A stretch of DNA of 63,487 nt from Alicyclobacillaceae bacterium (GTDB lineage: Bacteria > Bacillota > Bacilli > Kyrpidiales > Kyrpidiaceae), in assembly GCA_029961045.1 (NCBI GenBank), contig JASBVN010000002.1:1-63487 (forward strand), read 5' to 3'. The first letter of the stretch is position 1. Every line of letters starts with the position of its first letter. Under the pieces are notes generated by a model. It was not told the DNA's origin. It ran no database searches and saw only the letters and a program-made list of their open reading frames with translations. The translations under genes were made by a program, and so were the position numbers. Of the stretch, positions 50,832-59,106 are shown piece by piece.

Positions 50832-51104
50832 TTGCACGGATACGGCGAAGTCAAGGAGGATCTGATCCAACGGTTGCGCCGGATTGAAGGTCAGGTGCGC
50901 GGCGTGCAGAAGATGATCGAGGAAGACCGGTACTGCGTGGACATCCTCACTCAGCTGGCGGCGATCCGGGCGGCGGCGCACAAGGTCGCTCTGACAATCC
51001 TGGAAGCCCATACGCGGGGGTGTGTGGCCCGGGCCATTCAATCGAGCGGCGGTGAGGAGGCCATTACCGAATTGATGGAAGCCATCGAGTTTTTCACCAA
51101 GTAA
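50832..51104 (+). CDS. csoR: CsoR-family copper-sensing repressor
   Basis: About 90 residues, all-helical DUF156 fold: RLRRIEGQVRGVQKMIEEDRYCVDILTQ. The Cu(I) ligands Cys-His-Cys are in RYCVDIL and EAHTRGC, which distinguishes it from the persulfide sensor CstR. It is followed by copZ. The TTG start is chosen from AAGGTGG at 8 nt; GTG codons 9 and 12 nt earlier are alternatives. Confidence 0.88.
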   Translation: MHGYGEVKEDLIQRLRRIEGQVRGVQKMIEEDRYCVDILTQLAAIRAAAHKVALTILEAHTRGCVARAIQSSGGEEAITELMEAIEFFTK

Positions 51105-51131
51105 GGCCACCGAAGAGCGGAGGGGTTGACC

Positions 51132-51344
51132 GTGACGACGACGGTGTTGCAGGTGAAAGGCATGTCCTGTGATCATTGCGTTCACGCCGTAGAGTCTGCT
51201 CTGAAGGCTCTGGACGGAGTGGAGAAGGTCCGGGTGGACCTCGGCAAAGGGGAAGTGGAGGTGTCCTTTGACAGTTCCAGGGTAGGACGGGAACAATTCC
51301 GGAAAGCCGTCGAGGACGCCGGATATGAGTTGGTCGGGGCGTGA
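51132..51344 (+). CDS. copZ: Copper chaperone CopZ (HMA domain)
   Basis: About 70 residues: one heavy-metal-associated domain with the metal site KGMSCDHCVHAVESAL. Delivers Cu(I) to an exporter; no CopA is in the window. GTG start after GGAGGGG. Overlaps the following membrane gene by 20 nt. Confidence 0.9.
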   Translation: MTTTVLQVKGMSCDHCVHAVESALKALDGVEKVRVDLGKGEVEVSFDSSRVGREQFRKAVEDAGYELVGA

Positions 51345-52080
51345 CCGGAGCGGCCGGGAGCGCGGGGGCCGGACGGCGGTGTTGCGCCGGAGAAAGATTC
51401 CGGCGGCGGCCGTCGCGGTCGCCGTCGCCGCCGTGTTGGGGTGGGCGGCGGTTCGCCACCTCGCGGGTTTTGGCGCGTCGGTGGAAGATTGGGCGTTTCA
51501 CATTCGAACTTATGGATATCTGGCTTGGGCAGCGGCGGCTTTTTTGGTCGTCGCTCACGCTGTTTTTCCTTATGTTCCCTTTGTGTTGCTCGCGGGGGCC
51601 AACGTCGCGGTCTTCGGTCCGGTGTGCGGTTTTCTGCTCAACTGGCTCGGGATCGCAGCGGGGGCCTCTTTACTTTTCTGGTTGAGCCGGGGCCTGCTCC
51701 GGGATGCCGTTCGCCGGAAGTGGAAAGATCATCCTCTCGCCGTTCGGTTTGAGGGCGTGACCGCAGCCGGAGGGTGGGGCCTCGTGTTGGTATGCCGCCT
51801 GATCCCCGTTGTCCCTTCCGCGTTGGTGGACGGTTTGGCGGGCGTTTCGGGGATGACTTACGGAGCCTTTGTCTTCGGGACGCTGGTTGGGACTTTTCCC
51901 GTGATTGCGGTGGAGTCGTTTTTCGGGGGCTCTCTGTTTCGCCCCGGGGGTGTGGCGTGGGCAAGGCTCGGAGCGGCCGGATTGTTGTGGCTGGCGGTGA
52001 TTCTCGCGGGCCTTTGGGTCGGTCGCCTCTTGATGCGGCGCGGGTATGGGACCGCCGGGGGAGAGAGCCGGGACCGGTAA
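51325..52080 (+). CDS. TVP38/TMEM64 (VTT-domain) membrane protein
   Basis: Up to 251 residues, five or six hydrophobic segments. VTT blocks are PYVPFVLLAGANVAVFGPVCG, NWLGIAAGASLLFWLSRG and LIPVVPSALVDGLAGVSGMTYGAFV. The family is linked to lipid scrambling in eukaryotes; bacterial function is open. The ATG used overlaps copZ and gives an Arg-rich N-terminus; a GTG at 51379 may be the true start. Confidence 0.75.
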   Translation: MSWSGRDRSGRERGGRTAVLRRRKIPAAAVAVAVAAVLGWAAVRHLAGFGASVEDWAFHIRTYGYLAWAAAAFLVVAHAVFPYVPFVLLAGANVAVFGPVCGFLLNWLGIAAGASLLFWLSRGLLRDAVRRKWKDHPLAVRFEGVTAAGGWGLVLVCRLIPVVPSALVDGLAGVSGMTYGAFVFGTLVGTFPVIAVESFFGGSLFRPGGVAWARLGAAGLLWLAVILAGLWVGRLLMRRGYGTAGGESRDR

Positions 52081-52184
52081 CCGCCGTTCTGCGGGATAGA
52101 CGGAAAATTGGAATCCATGCGCGTTGAGCCGGTAGGATGAAAAGCGCGTCGCCCGGGCATATTGAAAACCGGGAGGTGAATCCT

Positions 52185-52340
52185 GTGGATCAGCAGTTGA
52201 TACGGGACCTGGAACGGGAGAAGGATTCCCTGCTCGATCAATGGGTCTGGGCGGACGGCGCGGAGCGGGTCAAGATTCTGATCCGGCGCATGGAATTGCA
52301 AGAAAGATTGGAGGATTTGCGGCAGAGCGCCGGGGGATGA
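52185..52340 (+). CDS. Small helical hypothetical protein
   Basis: About 51 residues, all polar and helical (RDLEREKDSLLDQWVWADG, IRRMELQERLEDL). GGGAGGTGA lies before the GTG start. Not recognised. Confidence 0.55.
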   Translation: MDQQLIRDLEREKDSLLDQWVWADGAERVKILIRRMELQERLEDLRQSAGG

Positions 52341-52466
52341 CGGGACCGGTCCGGCTCTCCCGGGCTCGGAGTCGCCGCCGCTCCGGGGTGCCGGGTTTCG
52401 GAGGAAATTCCCGGGGCGGCGCGAGCGCCGAAGCCCGATCGTGAGGCGCCTCTCGACCCCGGACCG

Positions 52467-52946
52467 TCAGTATTGCAATTGAAGGGCGAACTTCCAGCAT
52501 GCCTCTCCGACCACTTCCCGGGCTCGGGTCAAGGCAATCTGTAGCTCGGCGGACGTCCGCTCCTGCCACGCCTGCACGGCGGTTACCCAGCGGCGCGCTT
52601 CGTCGTTTCCGGCGGCCGCCGCCATGCGCCCGATCGCGTCCCGGGCGCGGCGGTCGTGTTCGGCCGCCTCTGCCATGCAGCGCAGGGCGATGCCCACGAC
52701 GGTGGGATGATCGTCTCCCGCCAGAATCCGTCGCACGCATCCTTCGGCGGTGAGCCGGTGGTATCCCGTTTCGTAATTTTCCCGGTGCAGATCCGCGAGG
52801 CCGGGCAATTCGGCGGCGGCGGGCAGAAGTTTCATTTGGGTGCTGACGGAACAGAGGACGGCCAGTGCGTATTGGCTAGTCCGGAGATGGTCGAGAATCT
52901 TTGCAAATGCCCGTTGATCGGTCGGACAGTGGGGCCAAGGTTCCAC
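52467..52946 (-). CDS. Helical hypothetical protein
   Basis: 159 residues beginning VEPWPHCPTDQRAFAKILDH; predicted by eye to be mainly alpha-helical, with HRENYETGYHRLTAEGCVRRI and MAEAAEHDRRARDAIGRMAAAAG. GAGAGGAG precedes the GTG at 9 nt. No family recognised; repeated His/Glu residues could suggest a ferritin-like bundle, but that is weak. Confidence 0.55.
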   Translation of the reverse strand: MEPWPHCPTDQRAFAKILDHLRTSQYALAVLCSVSTQMKLLPAAAELPGLADLHRENYETGYHRLTAEGCVRRILAGDDHPTVVGIALRCMAEAAEHDRRARDAIGRMAAAAGNDEARRWVTAVQAWQERTSAELQIALTRAREVVGEACWKFALQLQY

Positions 52947-53046
52947 TGCTTCGCGCTCCTCTCCGTGGGGGATGGTACTGTAGCCTATGCCGGATGGGTT
53001 CGAGTTGATCCAAAGAAATGTTTTCGGAGTTCCCGGGGGTGATGTT

Positions 53047-53202
53047 GTGGAGCGGATGAACGACGGGGAACGGAAAGGCGGACCGTACCGGCCGGCGTCC
53101 CTGCCTCCCCATTTGGTCAAAGAATTGCAGACGTTTGAAGCGCGCCTGTCCGCCGAGCTGGGACGCGAGGTCATCCTGTTGTGTTACGACGGGGCCGAGT
53201 GA
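53047..53202 (+). CDS. Small hypothetical protein
   Basis: About 51 residues (SLPPHLVKELQTFEARLSAELGREVILLCYDGAE at the end, given in part here as ELQTFEARLSAEL). GGGGGTGA precedes a GTG start; an ATG follows 9 nt later. A terminator comes directly after. Not recognised. Confidence 0.5.
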   Translation: MERMNDGERKGGPYRPASLPPHLVKELQTFEARLSAELGREVILLCYDGAE

Positions 53203-53232
53203 CTGCTCCAGACGGCGCGCTTTGTGAGGATT

Positions 53233-53264
53233 CCTCCGGTTCCTCAAGGGCCCGGAGGTTTTTT
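53233..53264 (+). terminator. Rho-independent terminator
   Basis: CCTCCGG ... CCGGAGG with TTTTTT, 30 nt after the small gene. Confidence 0.85.
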
Positions 53265-53481
53265 GCGCCATTGGGGGCGAACATCCGCCGGGAGGGACCC
53301 GGCCGGATCCGGTCGATAGGATAAATGTACTAGAAACATCTAGCACAGGTTCACCATATCAAATTGGTCGGCCTCGACCTATCCAGGTAAACCCCTGTCC
53401 ATTTAGACTTTAAATTGAGGGTGTCCCGGCGGTCGCGCGGTTCAGTCCTAGCCTCTCTACGGAAATGGAAAGGGTTCGGGG
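53265..53481. other. Leader region of the HD-GYP gene
   Basis: No gene seen. Contains the small inverted repeat CTAGA-AACA-TCTAG (53330-53343), which may be an operator. No recognisable riboswitch. Confidence 0.4.
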
Positions 53482-55158
53482 ATGAAATGGTTTGATCTAC
53501 TCAATCCGCTGTCCATCGCCTTTGATTTCGGAAGCAAGGCCCCTCCCGGCCGTGCCCGCCGGGTGGCGTATCTGGCGGCGCGACTGGCTCTGGAAGCGGG
53601 GTTGGGAGTTTACGGGGCTCGGCTCCTGTATTTCTCCGGCCTCCTCCACGATATCGGCTTGATCGGCCCGCCCGACGGAGGGAGGGCGGCATTTGCAAAG
53701 GAGCGACATCCGATTGCCTCGGCCGGGTGGATCAAATCGCTTCCCCTCGATCCGTGGGTGCAAGTATACGTCAGTCAACATCACGAAAATTGGGATGGTT
53801 CGGGATTTCCTTTTGGATTGCGCGGCCGCGAGATTTCCCTTGGGGGCCGGATTCTGCGCTTGGCCTGTGCCGCGGTCGAAGAAGCGGAGCGCCGGGATGG
53901 TGCAGATGCGAGCCGGCTGGGCGAAGAAAGCCGGATTTGGGCCCGCCGGCTTGCAGGGGCGGAATTCGACCCGGACGTCGTGGCCGTCTACGACCGGTTG
54001 TTGAACCGGGTGGACGTGGTGTTGGATCTGTTCGGTCCGTTTTATACCATTGCCGCCTCAGCCCGCCGTCCGGCCGGAGATTTGGGAATGGGACGTGAAG
54101 AGGTCATGGCCGTGGCCCGGCTGCTGGGCCGCCTTGCGGACAATCGCCGGTTCCGTCCTGGACATGCGGAGATGGTGGCCCGTTGGAGCCGCCGGTTGGG
54201 CGAAGCGGTGGGGTTGAACGAACGGGATCTCTTCTCCTTAGAAGTGGCGGCATACGTCCACGATGTCGGATATCTGGTCCTGCCGGAGGAGGAGATCCGG
54301 GCGGCAAGCCGCAGCGGTGCCGAATCCCCCGCATGTAGGACTCACCCGTATTTTTCCCAGATTTTGTTGCAAGGCATCCAGGGCTTGGAGGCCGCCTCTT
54401 TGTGGGCTGGACAGCACCACGAAAGGTTGGACGGCAGCGGGTATCCGGCGGGCCTGTCGGACCAGGCTCTCCCGACGGGGGCGCGCATCCTCCAGGTGGC
54501 CCATTTTCTCGCCGAGTGGCAGGAGGGTGGCACAGGTCCGGCGCCGGAGGCCGGGGAGTCGGGGAACGGCTTGGCGGCGGCCTTGAAGCGGGAAGCCGAG
54601 TCCGGCCGGCTCGATGCCGGGCTTTGCCGGGCGGCCCTGCGGATTTGTGAAGGGGAATCCGGATTCCGGCCGGGAACGGTCGGGGCGGCATTCCCTGCCG
54701 TGCAAAATGGAAGGAGAGGGGTTGTCGCGATGAAGAGGATGCTGTTTGCTACGGATGGATCGGAAGCTTCCCAGAAGGCGCAGGAGATGGTTAAAGAATT
54801 TTTTTACAAATGGCCCGAAGCGGAATTGGTGGTGCTGTACGTCTCCCAAACGGTTCCGTACTACTACGAAGCCACTCCGGATTTGTTGGCCAATCTGTCC
54901 GAACACGAGGAAGCTTGGGCCCGCCAGATCGAGAACAACATCCGGGAGGCGATTCCCGACGGTCACGACCGCATCCGCTTCAAGCATCTCGTGGGCCATC
55001 CGGCGACGGCCATCTGCGAGGTGGCGGAGGAAGAAAATGTGGATCTCATCATCGTGGGGAGTCACGGCAGGAGCGCCATCGACCGGATGTTGTTGGGCAG
55101 CGTCAGTCACGGCGTTTTGAACCGCGCAAAGCGGCCGGTCTTGGTGGTCAAAGGTTGA
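53482..55158 (+). CDS. Tandem HD-GYP protein in frame with a universal-stress-protein domain
   Basis: 558 residues. The first HD module (residues ~25-170) has LLHDIGLIG and HHENWDGSGFPFGLRG. The second (~200-360) has YVHDVGYLVLP, THPYFSQILLQ and HHERLDGSGYPAGLSD. HD-GYP domains hydrolyse c-di-GMP. Residues ~417-558 are a Usp domain (KRMLFATDGSEASQKA, HPATAICEVAEEENVDLIIVGSHGRSAIDRMLLGS, with the ATP-binding G-x2-G-x9-GS pattern). No stop codon separates the parts, yet GGAAGGAGAGG and an ATG at 54730 would allow the Usp to be made separately. Fusion or internal start cannot be decided from sequence. Confidence 0.83.
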   Translation: MKWFDLLNPLSIAFDFGSKAPPGRARRVAYLAARLALEAGLGVYGARLLYFSGLLHDIGLIGPPDGGRAAFAKERHPIASAGWIKSLPLDPWVQVYVSQHHENWDGSGFPFGLRGREISLGGRILRLACAAVEEAERRDGADASRLGEESRIWARRLAGAEFDPDVVAVYDRLLNRVDVVLDLFGPFYTIAASARRPAGDLGMGREEVMAVARLLGRLADNRRFRPGHAEMVARWSRRLGEAVGLNERDLFSLEVAAYVHDVGYLVLPEEEIRAASRSGAESPACRTHPYFSQILLQGIQGLEAASLWAGQHHERLDGSGYPAGLSDQALPTGARILQVAHFLAEWQEGGTGPAPEAGESGNGLAAALKREAESGRLDAGLCRAALRICEGESGFRPGTVGAAFPAVQNGRRGVVAMKRMLFATDGSEASQKAQEMVKEFFYKWPEAELVVLYVSQTVPYYYEATPDLLANLSEHEEAWARQIENNIREAIPDGHDRIRFKHLVGHPATAICEVAEEENVDLIIVGSHGRSAIDRMLLGSVSHGVLNRAKRPVLVVKG

Positions 55159-55170
55159 CGCCGGAAGAAA

Positions 55171-55196
55171 GCGGGGCGTTCATCGGGTCGCCCCGC
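55171..55196 (+). terminator. Hairpin between convergent genes
   Basis: GCGGGGCG / CGCCCCGC stem followed by GACTATTTTCTCC, overlapping the last codons of the response regulator on the other strand. Confidence 0.6.
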
Positions 55197-55869
55197 GACT
55201 ATTTTCTCCGGAGGGAGAATGTCCGTCCTCCGGGGGGCGGATTCCCTGGCGGATGGCGTAGGCGGCCGCCTGAACCCGGTTGGTCAGATGTAATTTGCCC
55301 AAAATGTTTTGGATATGATTGCGCACGGTGTGTTCGCTGATGAACAGCTGTTTGGCGATTTCCCGGTTTGAGGCGCCGGTGCTGAGATATCCGAGCACCT
55401 CCAGTTCCCGCCCCGTAAGGGGTTCTACGGCATTGTCCTGGGAGGACTCCTTGTGGAATTCCGCCATGATCCGGGCGGCGAGCAATCCCGGGATGACCGC
55501 TTCGCCCCGCGCGACCTTCCTGATACTGGAAATCAACTCGTCGGGATCGACGTTTTTCAACAAATAGCCGTTGGCTCCGGCCCGGATGGCTTCGAAAAGA
55601 TCCTCGTCCTCCTCCGACACGGTCAAGATCAGGATTTTGGCCTTTGGATCGAGGGCGCGCAGTTGTCGAATCGCCTCGAGCCCGCTCATCACCGGCATGC
55701 GGATGTCCATGAGGACCACATCGGGCCGAAGTTCCGGATACAGCTCAACGGCCTGTTTTCCGTTTGCCGCTTCTCCCACCACCGAGAGATCCGGCGACGT
55801 CTCGAGGATCGTTCGCACCCCTTGTCGAAACAGTGCATGGTCGTCCACCAGCAATACTCCCACGGACAT
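55180..55869 (-). CDS. NarL/LuxR-type response regulator
   Basis: 229 residues. Receiver domain with acidic VDD, phospho-acceptor Asp55 (VVLMDIRMP) and a conserved Thr/Lys region (ILTVSEEDEDLFEAIRAGANGYLLK). The C-terminal LuxR helix-turn-helix is LTGRELEVLGYLSTGASNREIAKQLFISEHTVRNH. GGGAGGG precedes the ATG. Partner of the kinase 51 nt upstream. Confidence 0.93.
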   Translation of the reverse strand: MSVGVLLVDDHALFRQGVRTILETSPDLSVVGEAANGKQAVELYPELRPDVVLMDIRMPVMSGLEAIRQLRALDPKAKILILTVSEEDEDLFEAIRAGANGYLLKNVDPDELISSIRKVARGEAVIPGLLAARIMAEFHKESSQDNAVEPLTGRELEVLGYLSTGASNREIAKQLFISEHTVRNHIQNILGKLHLTNRVQAAAYAIRQGIRPPEDGHSPSGENSRGATR

Positions 55870-55920
55870 GGGCGTTTCCCTCCCGCAGCATGGCGTTCCG
55901 GCGACGGCTCTCCGTCCGGT

Positions 55921-57048
55921 TTACCCGGTTTGTTGCCGAATTGGCTCCTCTTGGGTGTCCTGAAACCAGTGCAGTTCGATTCGCGTTCCCCGCGGCTCCC
56001 TCCGGGCGATTCGCAAAATGGCGCCGAGGGACTGGGCCCGCTGGTGCATGGCCTTCAACCCGAAATGTCGGGTGACCGTGTCGGCGTCGGGGAAGCCGTC
56101 GGCGACCTGGCTCAACACCTCCTCGGGAATTCCCACGCCGTCATCTTCGACGATCACGGTGTATTGACGGCGGAACGGGCCCGCCGGACGCGACCCGAGG
56201 GTCATCCACACTTTAGAGGCGCCGCTGTGTTTGCGGACATTGGAAAGAGATTCCTGGACGATCTTGGCCACCTGGTCGCCGGTGTAGGGATCGCAAATAT
56301 CGGGAAAATCGAAATCGGACACTTCCACCGGGATACCGGCGCGGTGCTGGAATTCGACCACCAACTTGTGAATGAAGTGTTTGAGTTGTTTGCCTGCGTG
56401 AAAGGTCAGATCGTAGAGCGCGCGCCGGAGCTCCAGAAAACTGTCGTGGATGACGGCGGTGACTTCTTCGAGTTTGGAGCGGGCTTCCGAGACCCGTCCT
56501 TGGTCCAGGAGGGATTGGATCAACTTGAGTTGCATGTGAGAATATGCGATGTCTTGAACCACCCCATCGTGCAGATCCCGCGCCAGGCGTTCCCGTTCCT
56601 GAAGGGTAAAAAACAGTTCGTCTTTCTTCCTTCGCTCCTGTTCTAGATGCCGCTTTTCCGTCAAATTGCGCAAACTCATAAGAAAATATTGCTTTTTTCC
56701 TACCGGAATGTAAGAATAAGATACGGCTACCGGCACGATCTTCCCCGTATGGGTTTGAATGTTCATTTCGACATAATCGAGAGACTGGCCTCGTTGGAGG
56801 ACGCACCGTCCGAAACACACGGCTTCCAGGGATAGGTTGGATTCTGTGTCATTGTGACAACGGAGCAATTCCCCGCACGTTTCGGGAAGAACGTCGTCGG
56901 GCCGGGCTTCGATGAGCGAAATGGCCGCTTGATTCATGAACACGATCCGCCGTTGCTCATCGACCACGATCAGGCCGTCGGATGCGTGTTGCAACAGAGC
57001 TCGGTAATAGGCGAGTTCCTCCTGGATGTCCACCTGTTCTCGGTTCAT
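55921..57048 (-). CDS. NarX/DegS-type histidine kinase with cysteine-bearing PAS domain
   Basis: 375 residues. A PAS domain covers ~12-125, carrying Cys58, Cys64, Cys78 and Cys82 (ETCGELLRC, then AVCFGRC). A HisKA_3 domain holds the phospho-His160 (ARDLHDGVVQDIAYS) and the ATPase has QESLSNVRKHSGAS and VEDDGVGIP. No membrane segment, so a cytosolic sensor. The four cysteines could hold an Fe-S cluster or form disulfides, as in the oxygen sensor NreB, though the spacing differs. ATG with GGAG at 8 nt. Confidence 0.9.
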   Translation of the reverse strand: MNREQVDIQEELAYYRALLQHASDGLIVVDEQRRIVFMNQAAISLIEARPDDVLPETCGELLRCHNDTESNLSLEAVCFGRCVLQRGQSLDYVEMNIQTHTGKIVPVAVSYSYIPVGKKQYFLMSLRNLTEKRHLEQERRKKDELFFTLQERERLARDLHDGVVQDIAYSHMQLKLIQSLLDQGRVSEARSKLEEVTAVIHDSFLELRRALYDLTFHAGKQLKHFIHKLVVEFQHRAGIPVEVSDFDFPDICDPYTGDQVAKIVQESLSNVRKHSGASKVWMTLGSRPAGPFRRQYTVIVEDDGVGIPEEVLSQVADGFPDADTVTRHFGLKAMHQRAQSLGAILRIARREPRGTRIELHWFQDTQEEPIRQQTG

Positions 57049-57189
57049 CGCCTCGACTCCCCCGGACCGCCGATCGGTTTCTCTGACCAATCAACGTCTT
57101 TTTTTGCAATTTTATTTTTCAGATCCAGTATAACAAGGGATGTGAGACGGAAAAAAGTCCCGAGGGCGGAGTGAATCTGAAACTTCTTC

Positions 57190-57222
57190 AAAAAAGGAAC
57201 GGCTCCCGCTCCGCGCGGGAGC
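57190..57222 (-). terminator. Terminator of polysaccharide deacetylase gene
   Basis: GCTCCCGC / GCGGGAGC stem; on the minus strand CCTTTTTTG follows. Confidence 0.8.
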
Positions 57223-57242
57223 ACAGAATCGGGGGGGTCCGG

Positions 57243-57971
57243 TCAGGCTTCGCTGAGGGTGACGAACCGGTATCCCTGATGCTCCAGAAAGTCGAGGAGA
57301 GTGTCGAGGGCCTCCAACATCCGCGGTTGATTGGCTCCTCCGTCGTGGAAAAGCACGATGCGGCCTGGGGCGACGGTGTCTTTGACGACGGCGGTGATCG
57401 AGGTGGCGTCCCGGCCGACGATCCAGTCTCGGGGATCGATGGACCACATGGCGATGGGATGTCCCGTCTGCCGGGCGGCGTCGAGGACCGCCGGCGTCAG
57501 CACCCCGCCCGCAGGGCGAAAGTACCGGGGCCAGACCCCTGCGATCCGGACGATGACTTCGTCGGCTTGGCGGATGTCTCGAGCGATCTCCCCGGCGCTC
57601 ATCCGGCTGAGCTGGGCATGCAGGTAGCCGTGATTCCCCAGTTCGTGGCCTTCCGACGCCAGTTGCCGCACGATGCCGGGATATTTTTCGCATTGCACCC
57701 CCGTCAAAAAAAACGTCGCCCGCACCCGGTGACGGCGCAGAATGTAGAGCAATTGGGGGGTGTACAGGGGATGCGGACCGTCGTCAAAAGTCAGGGCAAT
57801 ACACTGTCCGGGGCGGTGAAGGGTCCGGAGTGGTTCGGAATTCGGCGGGGCTGGCGGCGGGACCGGCGGATGCGGAATGGCCGGTTGCGGGGCCGCGGCG
57901 GCGATGGTGCCCCACAGAAGGATCGAGAGAGCGAGCCAGCGCCCTCGCCGGCGCCGTTTCCCGATGATCAT
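57243..57971 (-). CDS. Secreted polysaccharide deacetylase (CE4/NodB)
   Basis: 242 residues. N-terminal signal sequence (ALSILLWGTIAAAA), Pro-rich linker, then the NodB domain: ALTFDDGPH (metal/catalytic Asp pair), HELGNHGYLHAQLSRM (His ligands), RYFRPAGGVLTP, and LFHDGG. Probably deacetylates peptidoglycan or a wall glycan outside the membrane. ATG after AGAGGGG. Confidence 0.9.
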   Translation of the reverse strand: MIIGKRRRRGRWLALSILLWGTIAAAAPQPAIPHPPVPPPAPPNSEPLRTLHRPGQCIALTFDDGPHPLYTPQLLYILRRHRVRATFFLTGVQCEKYPGIVRQLASEGHELGNHGYLHAQLSRMSAGEIARDIRQADEVIVRIAGVWPRYFRPAGGVLTPAVLDAARQTGHPIAMWSIDPRDWIVGRDATSITAVVKDTVAPGRIVLFHDGGANQPRMLEALDTLLDFLEHQGYRFVTLSEA

Positions 57972-58145
57972 CGCATTCCCCTCTTCCGGTGCGGAAATGC
58001 CAGGAGTAGTGTATCCCTTGCCCCATTCGCGTATGATCTAATGAAGGCGGCTCAACCGGCCCTCGTCCGCTGTTTGGCATTCCCGCAGGTTTGTGAAACA
58101 ATATAAACAAAACGGTATGTTTGGCAAGTCGGGAGGTTGGTAGCG

Positions 58146-58622
58146 GTGGAACAGGAACATGCGGCCTATATGACGGAAGAAGGGTTAAGGAAACTAAAGG
58201 AAGAATTGGATTGGTTGAAGACGGAGAAGCGGGCCCAAGTCAAAGAACGGCTGAAAATTGCCCGCAGTTACGGCGATTTGTCTGAGAACAGCGAATACGA
58301 CGCGGCGAAGGAAGAACAGGCGTTCGTGGAGTCTCGGATCCTTCAACTGGAAGATCAGATCCGGCGGGCCAAGATCATCCGGGACGAAGACAAGGTGGAA
58401 GGCGTCGTGACGATTGGATCGACGGTGACCATCCGCGAACTGCCGGACGGAGACGAAGAAACCTATACCATCGTCGGCTCGGCGGAAGCGGATCCGTCGA
58501 AGTTTCGGATTTCGAACGAATCTCCGATGGGCGCCGGACTTCTCGGCCGCCGGGTCGGGGAACGGGTGGGGATTATGACCCCCGGCGGAGAAATTCGGGT
58601 GGAGATCGTCCGGGTACGGTAA
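58146..58622 (+). CDS. greA: Transcription elongation factor GreA
   Basis: 158 residues. N-terminal coiled coil with the acidic tip [21 protein letters not shown]-terminal FKBP-like domain ending [23 protein letters not shown]. Rescues backtracked RNA polymerase by stimulating transcript cleavage. GTG start from GGGAGG at 9 nt. Confidence 0.96.
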   Translation: MEQEHAAYMTEEGLRKLKEELDWLKTEKRAQVKERLKIARSYGDLSENSEYDAAKEEQAFVESRILQLEDQIRRAKIIRDEDKVEGVVTIGSTVTIRELPDGDEETYTIVGSAEADPSKFRISNESPMGAGLLGRRVGERVGIMTPGGEIRVEIVRVR

Positions 58623-58745
58623 GGGCAACGGACCGGTCGGGCCGATGATGCGTAAAAAAATTTATGACCCTCTGCGATTTCCTACTATACAAATCTGGGG
58701 CGGTATGCTATCATCGAGTTACTAAGGGGTCAAGGAGGCAATTTT

Positions 58746-58946
58746 GTGAAAGGGAAAGTCAAGTGGTTCAATGCGGAGAAAGGCTACGGTTTCATTACGC
58801 CGGTGGACGGCGGAAAGGATGTGTTTGTCCACTACAGCGCCATTCAGGAAGAGGGATTCCGTACACTGGAAGAGGGACAGGACGTCGAATACGACATTGT
58901 GGAAGGGCCTCGCGGCCCCCAGGCAGCCAACGTGGTAAAAGTGTAA
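58746..58946 (+). CDS. Cold-shock protein (CspA/CspB family)
   Basis: 66 residues. RNA-binding motifs KGYGFITP and [12 protein letters not shown] start with AAGGAGG. A single-gene unit ended by a strong terminator. Confidence 0.96.
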   Translation: MKGKVKWFNAEKGYGFITPVDGGKDVFVHYSAIQEEGFRTLEEGQDVEYDIVEGPRGPQAANVVKV

Positions 58947-58969
58947 ACAGAACGACACCGAGACTTTTT

Positions 58970-59005
58970 CAGCCATTGACAGTTTGTCAATGGCTGTTTC
59001 TATTT
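58970..59005 (+). terminator. Rho-independent terminator of csp
   Basis: Perfect 12-bp stem CAGCCATTGACA / TGTCAATGGCTG with a GTT loop, then TTTCTATTT. Confidence 0.92.
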
Positions 59006-59019
59006 CCGTTCGGATTTCG

Positions 59020-59050
59020 TTGACCCGGCGCCGCCGGCCTGTTGTATAAT
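59020..59050 (+). promoter_or_regulatory. Promoter of TrpXYZ-like operon
   Basis: TTGACC, 19-bp GC-rich spacer, perfect TATAAT; 57 nt before the start codon. Confidence 0.55.
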
Positions 59051-59106
59051 CGGCGTATATGCCGGTTCTTTGAATCCCGGGGCGGGAGAAGAAAAGGGGG
59101 TTACGT

